From the NCBI GenBank assembly GCA_965651255.1, contig CBFGRU010000023.1, forward strand, positions 1 to 20,954: a stretch of 20,954 nt of DNA, written 5' to 3'. The translations under genes and the position numbers were made by a program. Positions 1-7,250 of the stretch are shown piece after piece; the first letter of the stretch is position 1; each line of letters opens with the position of its first letter. This DNA comes from CBFGRU01 sp965651255. Its GTDB lineage: Bacteria; Planctomycetota; Phycisphaerae; Phycisphaerales; SM1A02. Under the pieces are notes generated by a model that worked only from the letters and a program-made list of their open reading frames with translations, did no database searches and was not told the DNA's origin.

Positions 1-201
1 AACACGTTCCAGTTGCTTCACGCGCTGCACCAGGCGCGCAAGCCGGTGGATGTGATGTTCTACCCCAACGCCGGTCACGGTATCGGCAGTCCGTCATTCA
101 ACCCGCTGAAATGGGAGTATCTCTACGATCATCTCATCGGCGCTCGGCACGATGGCCATGCCACACCGGCAGCCGCGACGACCACGTCAGGGGGCGGGTA
201 A
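1..201 (+). CDS. C-terminal fragment of an S9-family (prolyl oligopeptidase / DPP IV-like) serine peptidase
   Basis: The frame is open from base 1 and stops with TAA at 199-201, so only the last 66 residues of a gene beginning outside the window are seen. The segment HALHQARKPVDVMFYP followed by NAGHGIG matches the end of the alpha/beta-hydrolase domain of S9 peptidases, where a helix, a beta strand and then the catalytic His (H26 of this fragment) precede a final helix (WEYLYDHLIGA) that packs on the domain. A low-complexity tail rich in Ala, Thr and Gly follows. In the family these enzymes cleave peptides after Pro or Ala, often outside the cytoplasm; the catalytic Ser and Asp are not in the window. 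The last 15 bases overlap the 3' end of the converging metallophosphoesterase gene. The family call is fair; the subfamily is not resolvable. Confidence 0.7.
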   Translation, partial: NTFQLLHALHQARKPVDVMFYPNAGHGIGSPSFNPLKWEYLYDHLIGARHDGHATPAAATTTSGGG

Positions 202-1134
202 TGACTCACTCTCCGAATTCATCGCGTATGCACTTCGCACCGTGATCAGCGCAATCTCAGCGGGGCAGTTCACCCGCAACGGAAACCACGCGCCAACGCC
301 GCGGCTGACGTACAGCCGACTGCCGTTCACTTCGTAAAGGCCCGAGCTGTGCCGGTGACCCATCGCAAGGTTGTGGCCGCGCTGCGTTCGCCGTGCAATC
401 TGACCGCCGTGCGTGTGTCCGGCCAACGTTAGAGGAATCCCCAGTTCTGCTGCGCGGCGGAACGACCGCGGGTTGTGTGAGAGCAAGAGATGCGTTGATT
501 CATCAGCCGTCACATCCACGTACCGCTTGCACAGTCGGCCGGACTTGGCCCACGAAACGCCGCCGATGATCAGATGCGACCCGTTGTGCGCGAGCGAGAC
601 CGCTTCGTTCCGCAGCACCACCATGCCCGCGGCAGTCGCCTCGGTCGCGAGGGCTTCCGCATCATCCAGCTCATCGTGATTGCCCAGCACCAGCAGACTC
701 CCCAACCGGGCGCCGGCCTGTGCCAACGCTTCGAGGAGCGGCCGCGACCCGGCGTGATGCAGATCCACGACATCGCCCGTGCAGGCAATCAGGTCCGGCT
801 CGAGCGCAGCCACCTGTTCCACCACACTCAGCGCGCGTTCCAGCGGCATCAATTCGCCCAGGTGAAAGTCGCTCACGTGCGCAATCCGTAGAGAATCAAA
901 CGCAGCTGGCCATTTCTCCAGCACAACCTCCGGCGTTTCAACTTCGATATCCGCAGCCAGATGCCGTTGTTTCAATCGACCGCCCGTGATTCGATCCGGT
1001 CCGTGCGTAAAGAGGAACTTTCGAATCCGCGCGCGGTGATACTTCACCAGTCGCTTTCGCGGCCCGTCGATGCGCTGGGCGGCAGAGTCCGCTGGTTCAG
1101 GTTCACGATCTTTCCGGTTCCGCTTCTTTGCCAT
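187..1134 (-). CDS. Metallophosphoesterase, YkuE/YaeI-like
   Basis: The 315-residue protein carries the full calcineurin-like metallophosphoesterase motif set in order: SDFHLG (D89, H91), TGDVVD (D121), LGNHDE (N152, H153), LLLSHNP (H220) and LAGHTHGG (H240, H242). These residues bind the two metals and activate water for phosphoester hydrolysis. The FHLGE form and overall length resemble the YkuE/YaeI branch, whose members act on phosphoesters at the membrane or on UDP-diacylglucosamine-like substrates; the true substrate is not visible. The first 40 residues are very rich in Lys and Arg, with no signal peptide or clear membrane helix, so a cytoplasmic or membrane-surface location is inferred. 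ATG at 1134 is preferred over the adjoining GTG at 1137; neither has a good Shine-Dalgarno. It lies downstream of the gabD-like gene on the same strand with no obvious functional link. Confidence 0.88.
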   Translation of the reverse strand: MAKKRNRKDREPEPADSAAQRIDGPRKRLVKYHRARIRKFLFTHGPDRITGGRLKQRHLAADIEVETPEVVLEKWPAAFDSLRIAHVSDFHLGELMPLERALSVVEQVAALEPDLIACTGDVVDLHHAGSRPLLEALAQAGARLGSLLVLGNHDELDDAEALATEATAAGMVVLRNEAVSLAHNGSHLIIGGVSWAKSGRLCKRYVDVTADESTHLLLSHNPRSFRRAAELGIPLTLAGHTHGGQIARRTQRGHNLAMGHRHSSGLYEVNGSRLYVSRGVGAWFPLRVNCPAEIALITVRSAYAMNSESESLPAP

Positions 1135-1212
1135 CACGCACCATGGTATGAACCCGGCAAGGTGCGGGATGCAACCGTTGCAACGAAGAATCGATCGCCG
1201 CTACAGACCGGG

Positions 1213-2694
1213 TCAGATTCCCCAGGAGAGATACTTCGTTTCGAGGTACTCACGCATGCCTTCATGACCACCCTCGCGGCCGAAGCCGGAGTGCTTCATC
1301 CCTCCAAATGGTGCCTGCGCGGTGGAGGGAAGACCGTCGTTGATGCCGACCACGCCGTAATCAAGTGCATCCGCAAGTCGCCAGGCACGTGAGGCGTCGC
1401 GTGTGTAGAAGTAGGCGGCCAACCCGTACGGTGAATCGTTCGCCAGGCGGATGGCATCGTCTTCGGTCCGGAAGCGAGCGATCGGCGCAACCGGGCCGAA
1501 TGTCTCTTCCTGCGCGCAGCGCATGTCGGGTGTCATGCCGTCCAGCAATGTCGGCGCAAAGAATCGATCTGCACCGCCGGTCACCGCGACGCGCTGGCCA
1601 CCCGCGCGCAGGGTTGCCCCGAGGCGGAGAGCATCGCGTACATGCGATTCCACTTTGGCGATCGCATCATCATTGATCAATGGCCCCAGGTCGATTCCCT
1701 CCGTCAGGCCGTTTCCGACGCGAAGCTCGCTCATGGCCTGTGCGAAGCGGGTGATGAACTCTTCAGCAACACCTTCCTGGATGTAGAAGCGGTTTGCACA
1801 GATGCACGTCTGCCCCGCATTGCGAAACTTGCTGGCCATCGCGCCGCGCACGGCGGACTCGATATCCGCATCGTCGAAGACGATGAAGGGGGCATGGCCT
1901 CCCAATTCCAGCGAGAGGCGCAACAGGTTCGTCGCGCCCTGTTTCATCAGCAGGCGGCCAACCTCGGTCGAACCCGTGAACGACACCTTGCGCACCGCGC
2001 TGTGATTGAAGAACTCTTCAGCGAGAGTGGCGGCATCGCCGGTGATGATGTTGATTGTGCCGGCGGGGAAACCGGCTTCTTCGGCCAGTGCGGCGAGCGC
2101 AAGAGCCGACAGAGGCGTCAGCTCCGCTGGTTTGCAGATCACCGTGCAGCCGACGGCGAGAGCCGGCCCAATCTTGCGCGTGATCATGGCGCTCGGGAAG
2201 TTCCACGGCGTGATCATGGCGCATACGCCGACCGGTTGTCGAAGTACGAGCAGTCGTTTGTCAGTCGTCGAGGCGGGGATGGTTTCACCGGAGATGCGCA
2301 CCGCTTCGCCTGCCGACCATTCGAGAAAACACGCGGCGTAGACAATCTCGCCCTTCGCTTCTTTCAGGGGCTTGCCCTGTTCGAGCGTCATGATTCTCGC
2401 CAACCGCTCGGTATCGCGCTTCATAAGCCGGGCCAGTTGTCGGAGCAGTTCAGCTCGCTCACTTGCCGGCCGACGTCGCCAGGCGGGAAACGCTGCCGCG
2501 GCGGCATTGATGGCGCGCTTCGCCTCGGCGCGACCGACATCGGGTACATGCGCGAGCACCTCATCAGTCGCGGGGTTGGTGACCGCGATCGTTCCACCGT
2601 GATCCGCATCCACCCACGTGCCGTTGATGAAGTTGCGGGTCGGGGCGTCCATCAATTGAGAACCGTTACTCGCACTACCGTCAGCCGAATGCAT
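1213..2694 (-). CDS. gabD: NAD(P)-dependent aldehyde dehydrogenase, probable succinate-semialdehyde dehydrogenase
   Basis: A full-length (493 residues) aldehyde dehydrogenase. Visible landmarks are PWNFP (N165, oxyanion hole), CKPAELTPLSA (K188, cofactor ribose/phosphate contact), the Rossmann turn FTGSTEVG (239-246), LELGGHAP with general base E263, and GQTCICANR with nucleophile C297. The C-x-C pair (C297, C299) and the KPAELTP segment are typical of succinate-semialdehyde dehydrogenases, which oxidise succinate semialdehyde to succinate at the end of GABA degradation. No GABA aminotransferase or permease gene is nearby, so a broader role on related semialdehydes is possible. The start at 2694 has a good Shine-Dalgarno (GAGG, complement of 2701-2704, six bases away). 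It is divergent from the alpha/beta hydrolase gene with only about 90 bases between the starts. Confidence 0.9.
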   Translation of the reverse strand: MHSADGSASNGSQLMDAPTRNFINGTWVDADHGGTIAVTNPATDEVLAHVPDVGRAEAKRAINAAAAAFPAWRRRPASERAELLRQLARLMKRDTERLARIMTLEQGKPLKEAKGEIVYAACFLEWSAGEAVRISGETIPASTTDKRLLVLRQPVGVCAMITPWNFPSAMITRKIGPALAVGCTVICKPAELTPLSALALAALAEEAGFPAGTINIITGDAATLAEEFFNHSAVRKVSFTGSTEVGRLLMKQGATNLLRLSLELGGHAPFIVFDDADIESAVRGAMASKFRNAGQTCICANRFYIQEGVAEEFITRFAQAMSELRVGNGLTEGIDLGPLINDDAIAKVESHVRDALRLGATLRAGGQRVAVTGGADRFFAPTLLDGMTPDMRCAQEETFGPVAPIARFRTEDDAIRLANDSPYGLAAYFYTRDASRAWRLADALDYGVVGINDGLPSTAQAPFGGMKHSGFGREGGHEGMREYLETKYLSWGI

Positions 2695-2717
2695 GGGCCA
2701 CCTCGTTTGGTCAGGTC

Positions 2718-2723
2718 ATCATA
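2718..2723 (-). promoter_or_regulatory. Possible -10 hexamer for the gabD-like gene
   Basis: On the minus strand this reads TATGAT, one mismatch from the sigma-70 -10 consensus, and lies 23 bases before the gabD start. A -35-like TTCGCG sits 16 bases further upstream but fits poorly. The short gap between the divergent genes must hold both promoters, which makes the site plausible, but one hexamer is weak evidence. Confidence 0.25.
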
Positions 2724-2783
2724 GCGGTCGGGGTTGTGGCGCGAACGTACACTGTGATGGGGCGACGAGATGGAGCACCGGTT

Positions 2784-4355
2784 ATGTCGATTCGTATGAG
2801 ATGGATGAGGCCTCGACACCTGACGTTGTTCATCGCGTTGACGATGGCGGTTGGGAGCACGCGGGGGCTCGCACAGGAAGGGCCGACACCCAGCACGCAC
2901 ACGGTCATCGCCGATCCACCGCGCCCGCTCGCTGCGGGCCTTCCTGAACTCGCGCAGGCCGTGCGTCGCTTCGAGCGGGCGTATCAACCGGAAACGCTCA
3001 ATGCCGACTCGATCGAGCATGCGAATCGAGCGTTCGACGGTGCTGCATCAGACTTCTTTCGTGGCCGCTACCGCGATGCTGTTGCCAAGGTGGATGCGCT
3101 GACGGCCGGACTCTTGGATGGCGGTTCTCTGAAGGATGTGCCGGAGTTCATCGCGTTGCTTTCGCTCGGGCTTGAAGCGGAGCCGATGCACATTGTTCGA
3201 GGCGATTCAGCCAAAGCGCAACTGCGACTGGCTTCGCTCTATCCCGCACCGGCGGCTGTGCGCGGACGTTCGTTCCCCGCGCAGGTTCGATTTGCGCGGC
3301 GTGATGCCGAGCCAACGATCGTGTGGAAGGAGTTGATCGACTTACCGGTCAGTGAAGCGGGCGTGATCGATGTGACCATCGTGCTCGATCCGGCGGAGTT
3401 GCACATTAAGTCGTTCGCCACGCTTGATGTCGAATTGATTCTTGAGCGGGAGCCGAGGATGCCGGTGACTCCGGGCTGGGTGACGGTGTCTCCTCAGCCA
3501 TTCTCCGACTTTCGCGCAGCGGTTGAAGAGGCCCTGGACCGCGCGCCGGGTGAAAAGTCAACAGAAGTCATGATCGCGCGGTCGCGGTCAGGCGTGTTGG
3601 CAGATCGAGTGGCGAGGTCCGACCTTTCGCGCTGGGTGCTCGATCGTGCCGCGATTGCGCGCGATCTCGGGAGTGAAGCCGCATCGCTGTCGGTCGGAAG
3701 GAATCCGTACTACTTGTATCACGGGGACTTCTGGGCGGAGCTGCCCGTGAAAGATTCGCTGCTTCCCAGCCGCTGGTATGTTCCCACGGCCGCGGCGAAG
3801 GGTGAACCGTTGCCCGTGGTCATCGCGCTGCACGGTGCCGGGGGCAATGAACACATGTTCTTTGAAGCGTATGGCGCGGGCCGTTTGACAGAGTTGGCGG
3901 AACGACACGGATTCATCGCCGTTTCACCGCTCACATATTCATTACTCGCCGATCAGACGCTCTTTCCCGCGCTGCTGGATGTGATCGATTCAACGATTGC
4001 GCCAATCGATCGATCACGCATCACCATGCTTGGCCATTCGCTGGGCGCGATGACGACCATGGGTATCGCGGGCCAGTACGGCGATCTCCTGGCAGGGGTC
4101 GTTCCCATTGCGGGCAACGGGCGAATGATGTTCGACGCGACGACGCTGCCGTGTCGTGCTTACGCGGCGGAGCATGACTTCGTGCTGGCTGCCTCCGCGG
4201 TCCGCGCGGGTGTGGAGCGCATCCGAAAAGCGCAGCCAAACGCACGCATCGAGTTTGAACTGGTGAAGGGCACGGGTCACGTTCTTATCGTGAACCAGGT
4301 GCTGGAAGAGGCGGTCGAATGGCTGCTGAACCAACGCCGACCTGTCGCCGAGTAG
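2784..4355 (+). CDS. Secreted alpha/beta hydrolase (esterase/PHB-depolymerase-like) with a long N-terminal region
   Basis: The C-terminal half is an alpha/beta hydrolase: strand and oxyanion loop VVIALHGAGGNEHMF (about 345-359), nucleophile elbow GHSLG (S419), a candidate acid around D465 (AAEHDFVLAA), and catalytic His in GTGHVLI (H499). This resembles carboxylesterases of the LpqC/PHB-depolymerase type, which hydrolyse ester bonds outside the cytoplasm. The ATG at 2784 is chosen because GGAG at 2772-2775 is eight bases upstream and it begins a good signal peptide: Arg-rich start, hydrophobic LTLFIALTMAVGS, likely cleavage after GLA (residue 30). An upstream GTG at 2736 would bury that signal. 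Between the signal and the hydrolase lie about 300 residues, first helical and then strand-rich (about 160-235), that I do not recognise. Substrate unknown. The product is 523 residues. Confidence 0.85.
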   Translation: MSIRMRWMRPRHLTLFIALTMAVGSTRGLAQEGPTPSTHTVIADPPRPLAAGLPELAQAVRRFERAYQPETLNADSIEHANRAFDGAASDFFRGRYRDAVAKVDALTAGLLDGGSLKDVPEFIALLSLGLEAEPMHIVRGDSAKAQLRLASLYPAPAAVRGRSFPAQVRFARRDAEPTIVWKELIDLPVSEAGVIDVTIVLDPAELHIKSFATLDVELILEREPRMPVTPGWVTVSPQPFSDFRAAVEEALDRAPGEKSTEVMIARSRSGVLADRVARSDLSRWVLDRAAIARDLGSEAASLSVGRNPYYLYHGDFWAELPVKDSLLPSRWYVPTAAAKGEPLPVVIALHGAGGNEHMFFEAYGAGRLTELAERHGFIAVSPLTYSLLADQTLFPALLDVIDSTIAPIDRSRITMLGHSLGAMTTMGIAGQYGDLLAGVVPIAGNGRMMFDATTLPCRAYAAEHDFVLAASAVRAGVERIRKAQPNARIEFELVKGTGHVLIVNQVLEEAVEWLLNQRRPVAE

Positions 4356-4387
4356 GATCCGGTGTGGCTTGTGCGAGATGTCAATGG

Positions 4388-5815
4388 TCACTCTTTGAGC
4401 GACTTGAAGGCCGCGATGACCCGTTCGCGCGACTTGGATCGATCAACGATCGGCAGGGGGTAGTCAACGGTTGACCGCAGAAGATCGGGAAGCCCGCTGG
4501 GGTCGTGAACGGCATCGCCTTCGACATCTCTTAACTCAGGCAGCCACTCGCGAATGAATGCACCATCGGGATCAAACTTTCTACTTTGCGTGAACGGGTT
4601 GAAGATTCGGAAGTACGGAGCTGCATCAGTCCCGGTCGAGGCGGACCATTGCCAGCCGCCGTTGTTGCTGGCGAAGTCACCGTCGATGAGATGCTGCATG
4701 AAGTAGCGTTCTCCGCGGCGCCAGTCGATGAAGAGATCTTTCGTGAGGAACATCGCGGTAATCATGCGCAGGCGATTATGCATCCATCCGGTGTAATGAA
4801 GCTGGCGCATCGCGGCATCAACGATGGGAACGCCGGTGCGTCCTCGGCACCACGCGGCGAAATGTTCTTCGTTGTCGCTCCAGTTGAGTCGCTCAGTCTC
4901 CGGACGAAACGCGCGGCCTCGGCAGACGCGCGGATAGCCGACCAGGATGTGCCGATAGAACTCGCGCCAGATCAGTTCGGAAATCCAGACCGATGCCTGT
5001 GATGACCGGCGGTCGAGTGAATCCTGATTGGCCCGGTAGGCAGCGCTGAAGCATTCACGAATCGAAATCGATCCGATCGCGAGGTAGGGCGAAAGGCGAC
5101 TCGTCCCGTTGCGCGCAGGGACATCGCGCTGGTTCTGGTACTGGTGCAACGGCCCGTCAACGAACTCCTCCAATCGTCGCCTGGCCGAGTGTTCGCCGGT
5201 GAGCCACCCCTCAATGGCGCGCGGGGTCCCAAACCCGTCGATTGAATCCGGCACGGGGTCGGCTGGACAGATGAGCGAATCCTGCCGGCGCGGGAGCCCC
5301 AGCGGTTCGGGGAGGCCATCTTCATTGACACGCTCAATCCACGTGCGTTTGTACGGAGTGAAGATCGTGTAGAAACCACCCTGACCCGTCTCGATCGATG
5401 CGGGATCGCGCAGCACCTGATCGGTGAAGGTATGCGCCGCTCGATCATCGTCGCGAAATCGCTGCATGACCGTCGCATCACGTCGGCGCTCGTTGACTTC
5501 GTACTCATCGCCGAAAAAGAGTGCATCGCAGTCATGCTCGCGCGCAAGTGCGAGCAGCAGGTCAGGCACTCCTGCAAACGTGGGCGTTTGACGGATCAGA
5601 AGCGGAATGTTCAGCGCGGCCAGGTCTTGGCGCACGGTGTGAAGCGTCTGTCGAATGAACTCGACTTTGATGGGAGCCCAATCATGCTCTCGCCACTGTT
5701 CAGGACAGAGGATGAACACCGCGATGACGCCGCGCGTTGCTCGATGCGCGGCGTGGTAGAGGGGAAGATGATCACGCACGCGCAAGTCACTGCGCAGCCA
5801 GACGAGCGGCCTCAT
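4388..5815 (-). CDS. phr: Deoxyribodipyrimidine photolyase (class I CPD photolyase)
   Basis: This 475-residue flavoprotein repairs UV-induced cyclobutane pyrimidine dimers using blue light. It matches E. coli PhrB closely from memory. The N-terminal antenna domain has WLRSDLRVRDH at the start and EYEVNERRRD, the region contacting methenyltetrahydrofolate in PhrB. The C-terminal FAD domain has TSRLSPYLAIGS, ELIWREFYRHIL, GVPIVDAAMRQL, GWMHNRLRMI, NNGGWQWSASTGTDA and RIFNP. Tryptophans equivalent to the electron-transfer triad (LNW, IDWR, GGWQW) are present. Its start ATG overlaps the stop of the upstream membrane-protein gene (TCAT at 5812-5815 on the plus strand), with AAGGA eight bases before the start, so the two are probably translationally coupled. 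The 3' end converges on the hydrolase gene with 32 bases between stops and no clear terminator. Confidence 0.96.
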   Translation of the reverse strand: MRPLVWLRSDLRVRDHLPLYHAAHRATRGVIAVFILCPEQWREHDWAPIKVEFIRQTLHTVRQDLAALNIPLLIRQTPTFAGVPDLLLALAREHDCDALFFGDEYEVNERRRDATVMQRFRDDDRAAHTFTDQVLRDPASIETGQGGFYTIFTPYKRTWIERVNEDGLPEPLGLPRRQDSLICPADPVPDSIDGFGTPRAIEGWLTGEHSARRRLEEFVDGPLHQYQNQRDVPARNGTSRLSPYLAIGSISIRECFSAAYRANQDSLDRRSSQASVWISELIWREFYRHILVGYPRVCRGRAFRPETERLNWSDNEEHFAAWCRGRTGVPIVDAAMRQLHYTGWMHNRLRMITAMFLTKDLFIDWRRGERYFMQHLIDGDFASNNGGWQWSASTGTDAAPYFRIFNPFTQSRKFDPDGAFIREWLPELRDVEGDAVHDPSGLPDLLRSTVDYPLPIVDRSKSRERVIAAFKSLKE

Positions 5816-6261
5816 GGATTCGATCCTTCAGAGAGCATGGCGATCGCGATGATGCTGCGCATGGTCCACGCGATTGTCCGGATCCAATTCGTCAAGACGA
5901 GTCGGCGAATGATCGCCTGGTCCGAGCCCTGTTCGAGTTTGCGGTGGCAGGGCACCTGCAGAAACGCGGTCGAACACCAGATGATCGCAAGCAGCGCAAG
6001 TCCCCAGACCGCCATGGGTGCGGAGGTGATGGCCGCATGACGCACAATCAGCCACACCGCGGTGATCAATTCCACCAGCATGAGCGGGGCGACCACCCAG
6101 GTCGTGCGCTGCTGATGAACACGCTCGTACTGCGTGAAGTGATGGGTTCCGATGAGCTGAAACATCGGGTAATGCACGACCTGCACAAACCAGATGAGGC
6201 CGGTCAGCGCCATGGTGGTCAGCGTGTGCAGAGACAGGATGATGGACGCTTCAGCGGGCAT
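5812..6261 (-). CDS. Uncharacterised four-helix membrane protein, coupled to phr
   Basis: A 149-residue, mostly hydrophobic protein with about four transmembrane segments (roughly residues 8-28, 56-76, 83-103 and 128-145). Conserved-looking polar motifs sit between them: WFVQVVHYPMF after the first helix, the HQQRTTWVV stretch before the second, STAFLQVPCHRKL after the third and TNWIRTIAWT before the last. I recognise this pattern as a recurrent family of unknown function, but I cannot name it. The His, Arg and Trp residues at helix ends could bind a cofactor; that is speculation. The four-base ATGA overlap with phr suggests coordinated production. Start ATG at 6261 has only a weak purine-rich element upstream (GGGGCGGA). 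Confidence 0.8.
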   Translation of the reverse strand: MPAEASIILSLHTLTTMALTGLIWFVQVVHYPMFQLIGTHHFTQYERVHQQRTTWVVAPLMLVELITAVWLIVRHAAITSAPMAVWGLALLAIIWCSTAFLQVPCHRKLEQGSDQAIIRRLVLTNWIRTIAWTMRSIIAIAMLSEGSNP

Positions 6262-6510
6262 TCCGCCCCGGTCGATGAATCAGGAACACATACGAGTGGT
6301 GTTGTGGGCCCATGCAGTGTGTTTCGCCGAAGACAACGCGGCAGATTCACGGCGGCCTGGAAGTTGAATAGGCGCGCGAAGTCGCCGCATCGCTGGTTGC
6401 GCGATACGGCGAGGTTCGGCGTGGCGACCTGGTCGGTCGTGGCCTGGTGTCGCCCACCCGGCGCGTGCAGCGCGGGGGGCGAGGAGTTTCATCTGCAGGC
6501 CGACGAATGC
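6262..6510. other. Intergenic region between the membrane-protein and lipoprotein genes
   Basis: About 250 bases on the 3' side of the small lipoprotein gene and the 5' side of the membrane protein-phr pair, so it should hold the phr promoter. A 70-codon minus-strand frame (6280-6492) runs through it, but it has no Shine-Dalgarno and its product is Arg-, Ala- and Pro-rich. I see no tRNA, no T-run terminator and no convincing -35/-10 pair. Confidence 0.5.
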
Positions 6511-6542
6511 TCAGTCGGGACGGCCGGCATCAGTCGGGACGG
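6511..6542. repeat. 13-base direct repeat at the 3' end of the lipoprotein gene
   Basis: TCAGTCGGGACGG occurs at 6511-6523 and again at 6530-6542, a 19-base period with a 6-base spacer. On the coding (minus) strand both copies lie in the last codons, and the second copy read in a shifted frame supplies the TGA stop. Confidence 0.85.
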
Positions 6543-6825
6543 TCACGTACCGAAACGTGGGTTCCATGCCGTAGTTCGGGTCGATGCTGGCGAGATAGCG
6601 GGCGAAGCACGCCGCGCCGAGCGAGTCGCCGGCTCCGAGGTAGAACGTCGGCTGCGACTGCGAGGGCATCGGGCCGAAGTCGGCGAGGTAGATGCGCTCG
6701 TTGGGGACAACCGTCGCCGACGAGGGGAAGAACGCGGCATTCGCGGCTTCTTCGTTCGACTGGCAACCGGCGAGCCCGGCGGTGGCGAAGGTCAGAGCAC
6801 TCAAGGCGATGATCGTGCGCTTCAT
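6511..6825 (-). CDS. Small lipoprotein of unknown function, divergent from tpsBA
   Basis: A 104-residue protein with a type II signal peptide: MKRTIIALSALTFATAGLAG then C21, a good lipobox (LAGC). The start at 6825 is fixed by a perfect AGGAGG (complement of 6833-6838) seven bases upstream; the frame runs further back to 7008 but that extension has no signal and no ribosome site. The mature protein is short and contains IYLADFGPMP, TFYLGAGDSLGAACFARYL and PNYGMEPTFRYVTVP, with no domain I recognise. The residue after the lipid Cys is Gln, so an outer-membrane destination would be expected by the E. coli rule, which may not apply in this lineage. It shares a 425-base control region with the tpsBA operon, so it could be co-regulated or serve that system, but nothing in its sequence proves this. 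Its 3' end carries an odd 13-base direct repeat. Confidence 0.8.
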   Translation of the reverse strand: MKRTIIALSALTFATAGLAGCQSNEEAANAAFFPSSATVVPNERIYLADFGPMPSQSQPTFYLGAGDSLGAACFARYLASIDPNYGMEPTFRYVTVPTDAGRPD

Positions 6826-7033
6826 GGTGAAGCCTCCTGCTGGCTTGGCCGGACCGGATGGCCCGGACGTGTTCAGCGGAGTCATCGACTGCCTCGGCGG
6901 TGTTCTGAAGGATGAGCAGCAGAGGAACGGAAACTCATCCGGTACAGACCGAATGGCTTCTCGCGCGGCATGGCTTGTGGGCTGCGAGCCCGGCAGCAGG
7001 GGCCCCACGAGTGGAAGCAGGGTGAAGTTCTCG

Positions 7034-7071
7034 GACTGAACGAAACCGCAGTGAAAGGGCCGGTTTCAGTC
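7034..7071. promoter_or_regulatory. Imperfect inverted repeat upstream of tpsB, possible operator
   Basis: GACTGAA (7034-7040) and ACCG (7045-7048) pair with CGGT (7061-7064) and TTCAGTC (7065-7071), giving an 11-base dyad with a 4-base bulge and a 12-base centre. Its right end is 20 bases before the TATAGT hexamer, where a regulator or the -35 region would be expected. Confidence 0.45.
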
Positions 7072-7091
7072 GCCGGCCAGTGGATTTTCGG

Positions 7092-7097
7092 TATAGT
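7092..7097 (+). promoter_or_regulatory. Possible -10 hexamer for the tpsBA operon
   Basis: TATAGT is one mismatch from the sigma-70 -10 consensus and lies about 155 bases before the tpsB start. No good TTGACA-like element is found 16-18 bases upstream, so a regulator-dependent promoter or a chance match are both possible. Confidence 0.25.
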
Positions 7098-7103
7098 GAC
7101 GGG

Positions 7104-7124
7104 CTGGGGCGTGGTATACCCCAG
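7104..7124 (+). promoter_or_regulatory. Stem-loop near the predicted tpsBA transcript start
   Basis: CTGGGG (7104-7109) and CCCCAG (7119-7124) form a perfect 6-base stem with a 9-base loop. It starts 7 bases after the TATAGT hexamer, so it would fall at the very 5' end of a transcript from that promoter, where a hairpin can protect mRNA, or it could be a DNA operator. Confidence 0.35.
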
Positions 7125-7213
7125 TGTCGCCGCGCGTGGTGGTTCGGTATTGGACCTTTTGAGGTTCAGCTCCAGCGGGGCGTTTGCGCGGTGGATGGTC
7201 GTACGAGGGAAGG

Positions 7214-7229
7214 TCGGTCGCTCGACCGA
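7214..7229. promoter_or_regulatory. Palindrome just before the tpsB ribosome-binding site
   Basis: TCGGTCG-CT-CGACCGA is a perfect 7-base dyad. In RNA it would fold as a 6-base stem with a GCTC tetraloop, ending five bases before the GAGGAG (7234-7239) that serves tpsB. It could tune translation or be a protein-binding site. Confidence 0.4.
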
Positions 7230-7250
7230 TGAAGAGGAGCAGTCATCAGC

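Larger units (their letters stand above)
6826..7250. promoter_or_regulatory. Divergent control region between the lipoprotein gene and tpsB
   Basis: A 425-base stretch without a credible gene, between divergent starts at 6825 and 7251. It should hold promoters for both sides. It contains three dyad symmetries on the tpsB side (7034-7071, 7104-7124, 7214-7229), a TATAGT hexamer at 7092-7097, and a small GGGCT-GCG-AGCCC hairpin at 6979-6991 followed by the palindrome GGGGCCCC. Short open frames crossing it have no signals of translation. Confidence 0.6.

Noticed and set aside
1170..1180. GCAAC-C-GTTGC palindrome between the metallophosphoesterase and gabD
   Set aside because: Five-base arms with one central base are common by chance, and no promoter or terminator feature accompanies it.
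1642..2724. 360-codon plus-strand open frame antisense to gabD
   Set aside because: Composition is Arg-, Gly- and His-rich without domain motifs, and the opposite strand holds an intact aldehyde dehydrogenase. Long antisense frames are expected in GC-rich coding DNA.
2736..2783. Upstream GTG start for the secreted hydrolase
   Set aside because: No ribosome site, and it would bury the signal peptide; ATG 2784 has GGAG eight bases upstream.
6280..6492. 70-codon minus-strand frame after the lipoprotein gene
   Set aside because: MKLLAPRA looks like a start but there is no Shine-Dalgarno, and the rest is low-complexity Arg/Ala/Pro with no signal peptide or fold hint.
5737..6915. 392-codon plus-strand frame across phr, the membrane protein and the lipoprotein
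   Set aside because: It spans three real genes on the other strand, is rich in Arg, His and Gly, and lacks a ribosome site or recognisable domain.
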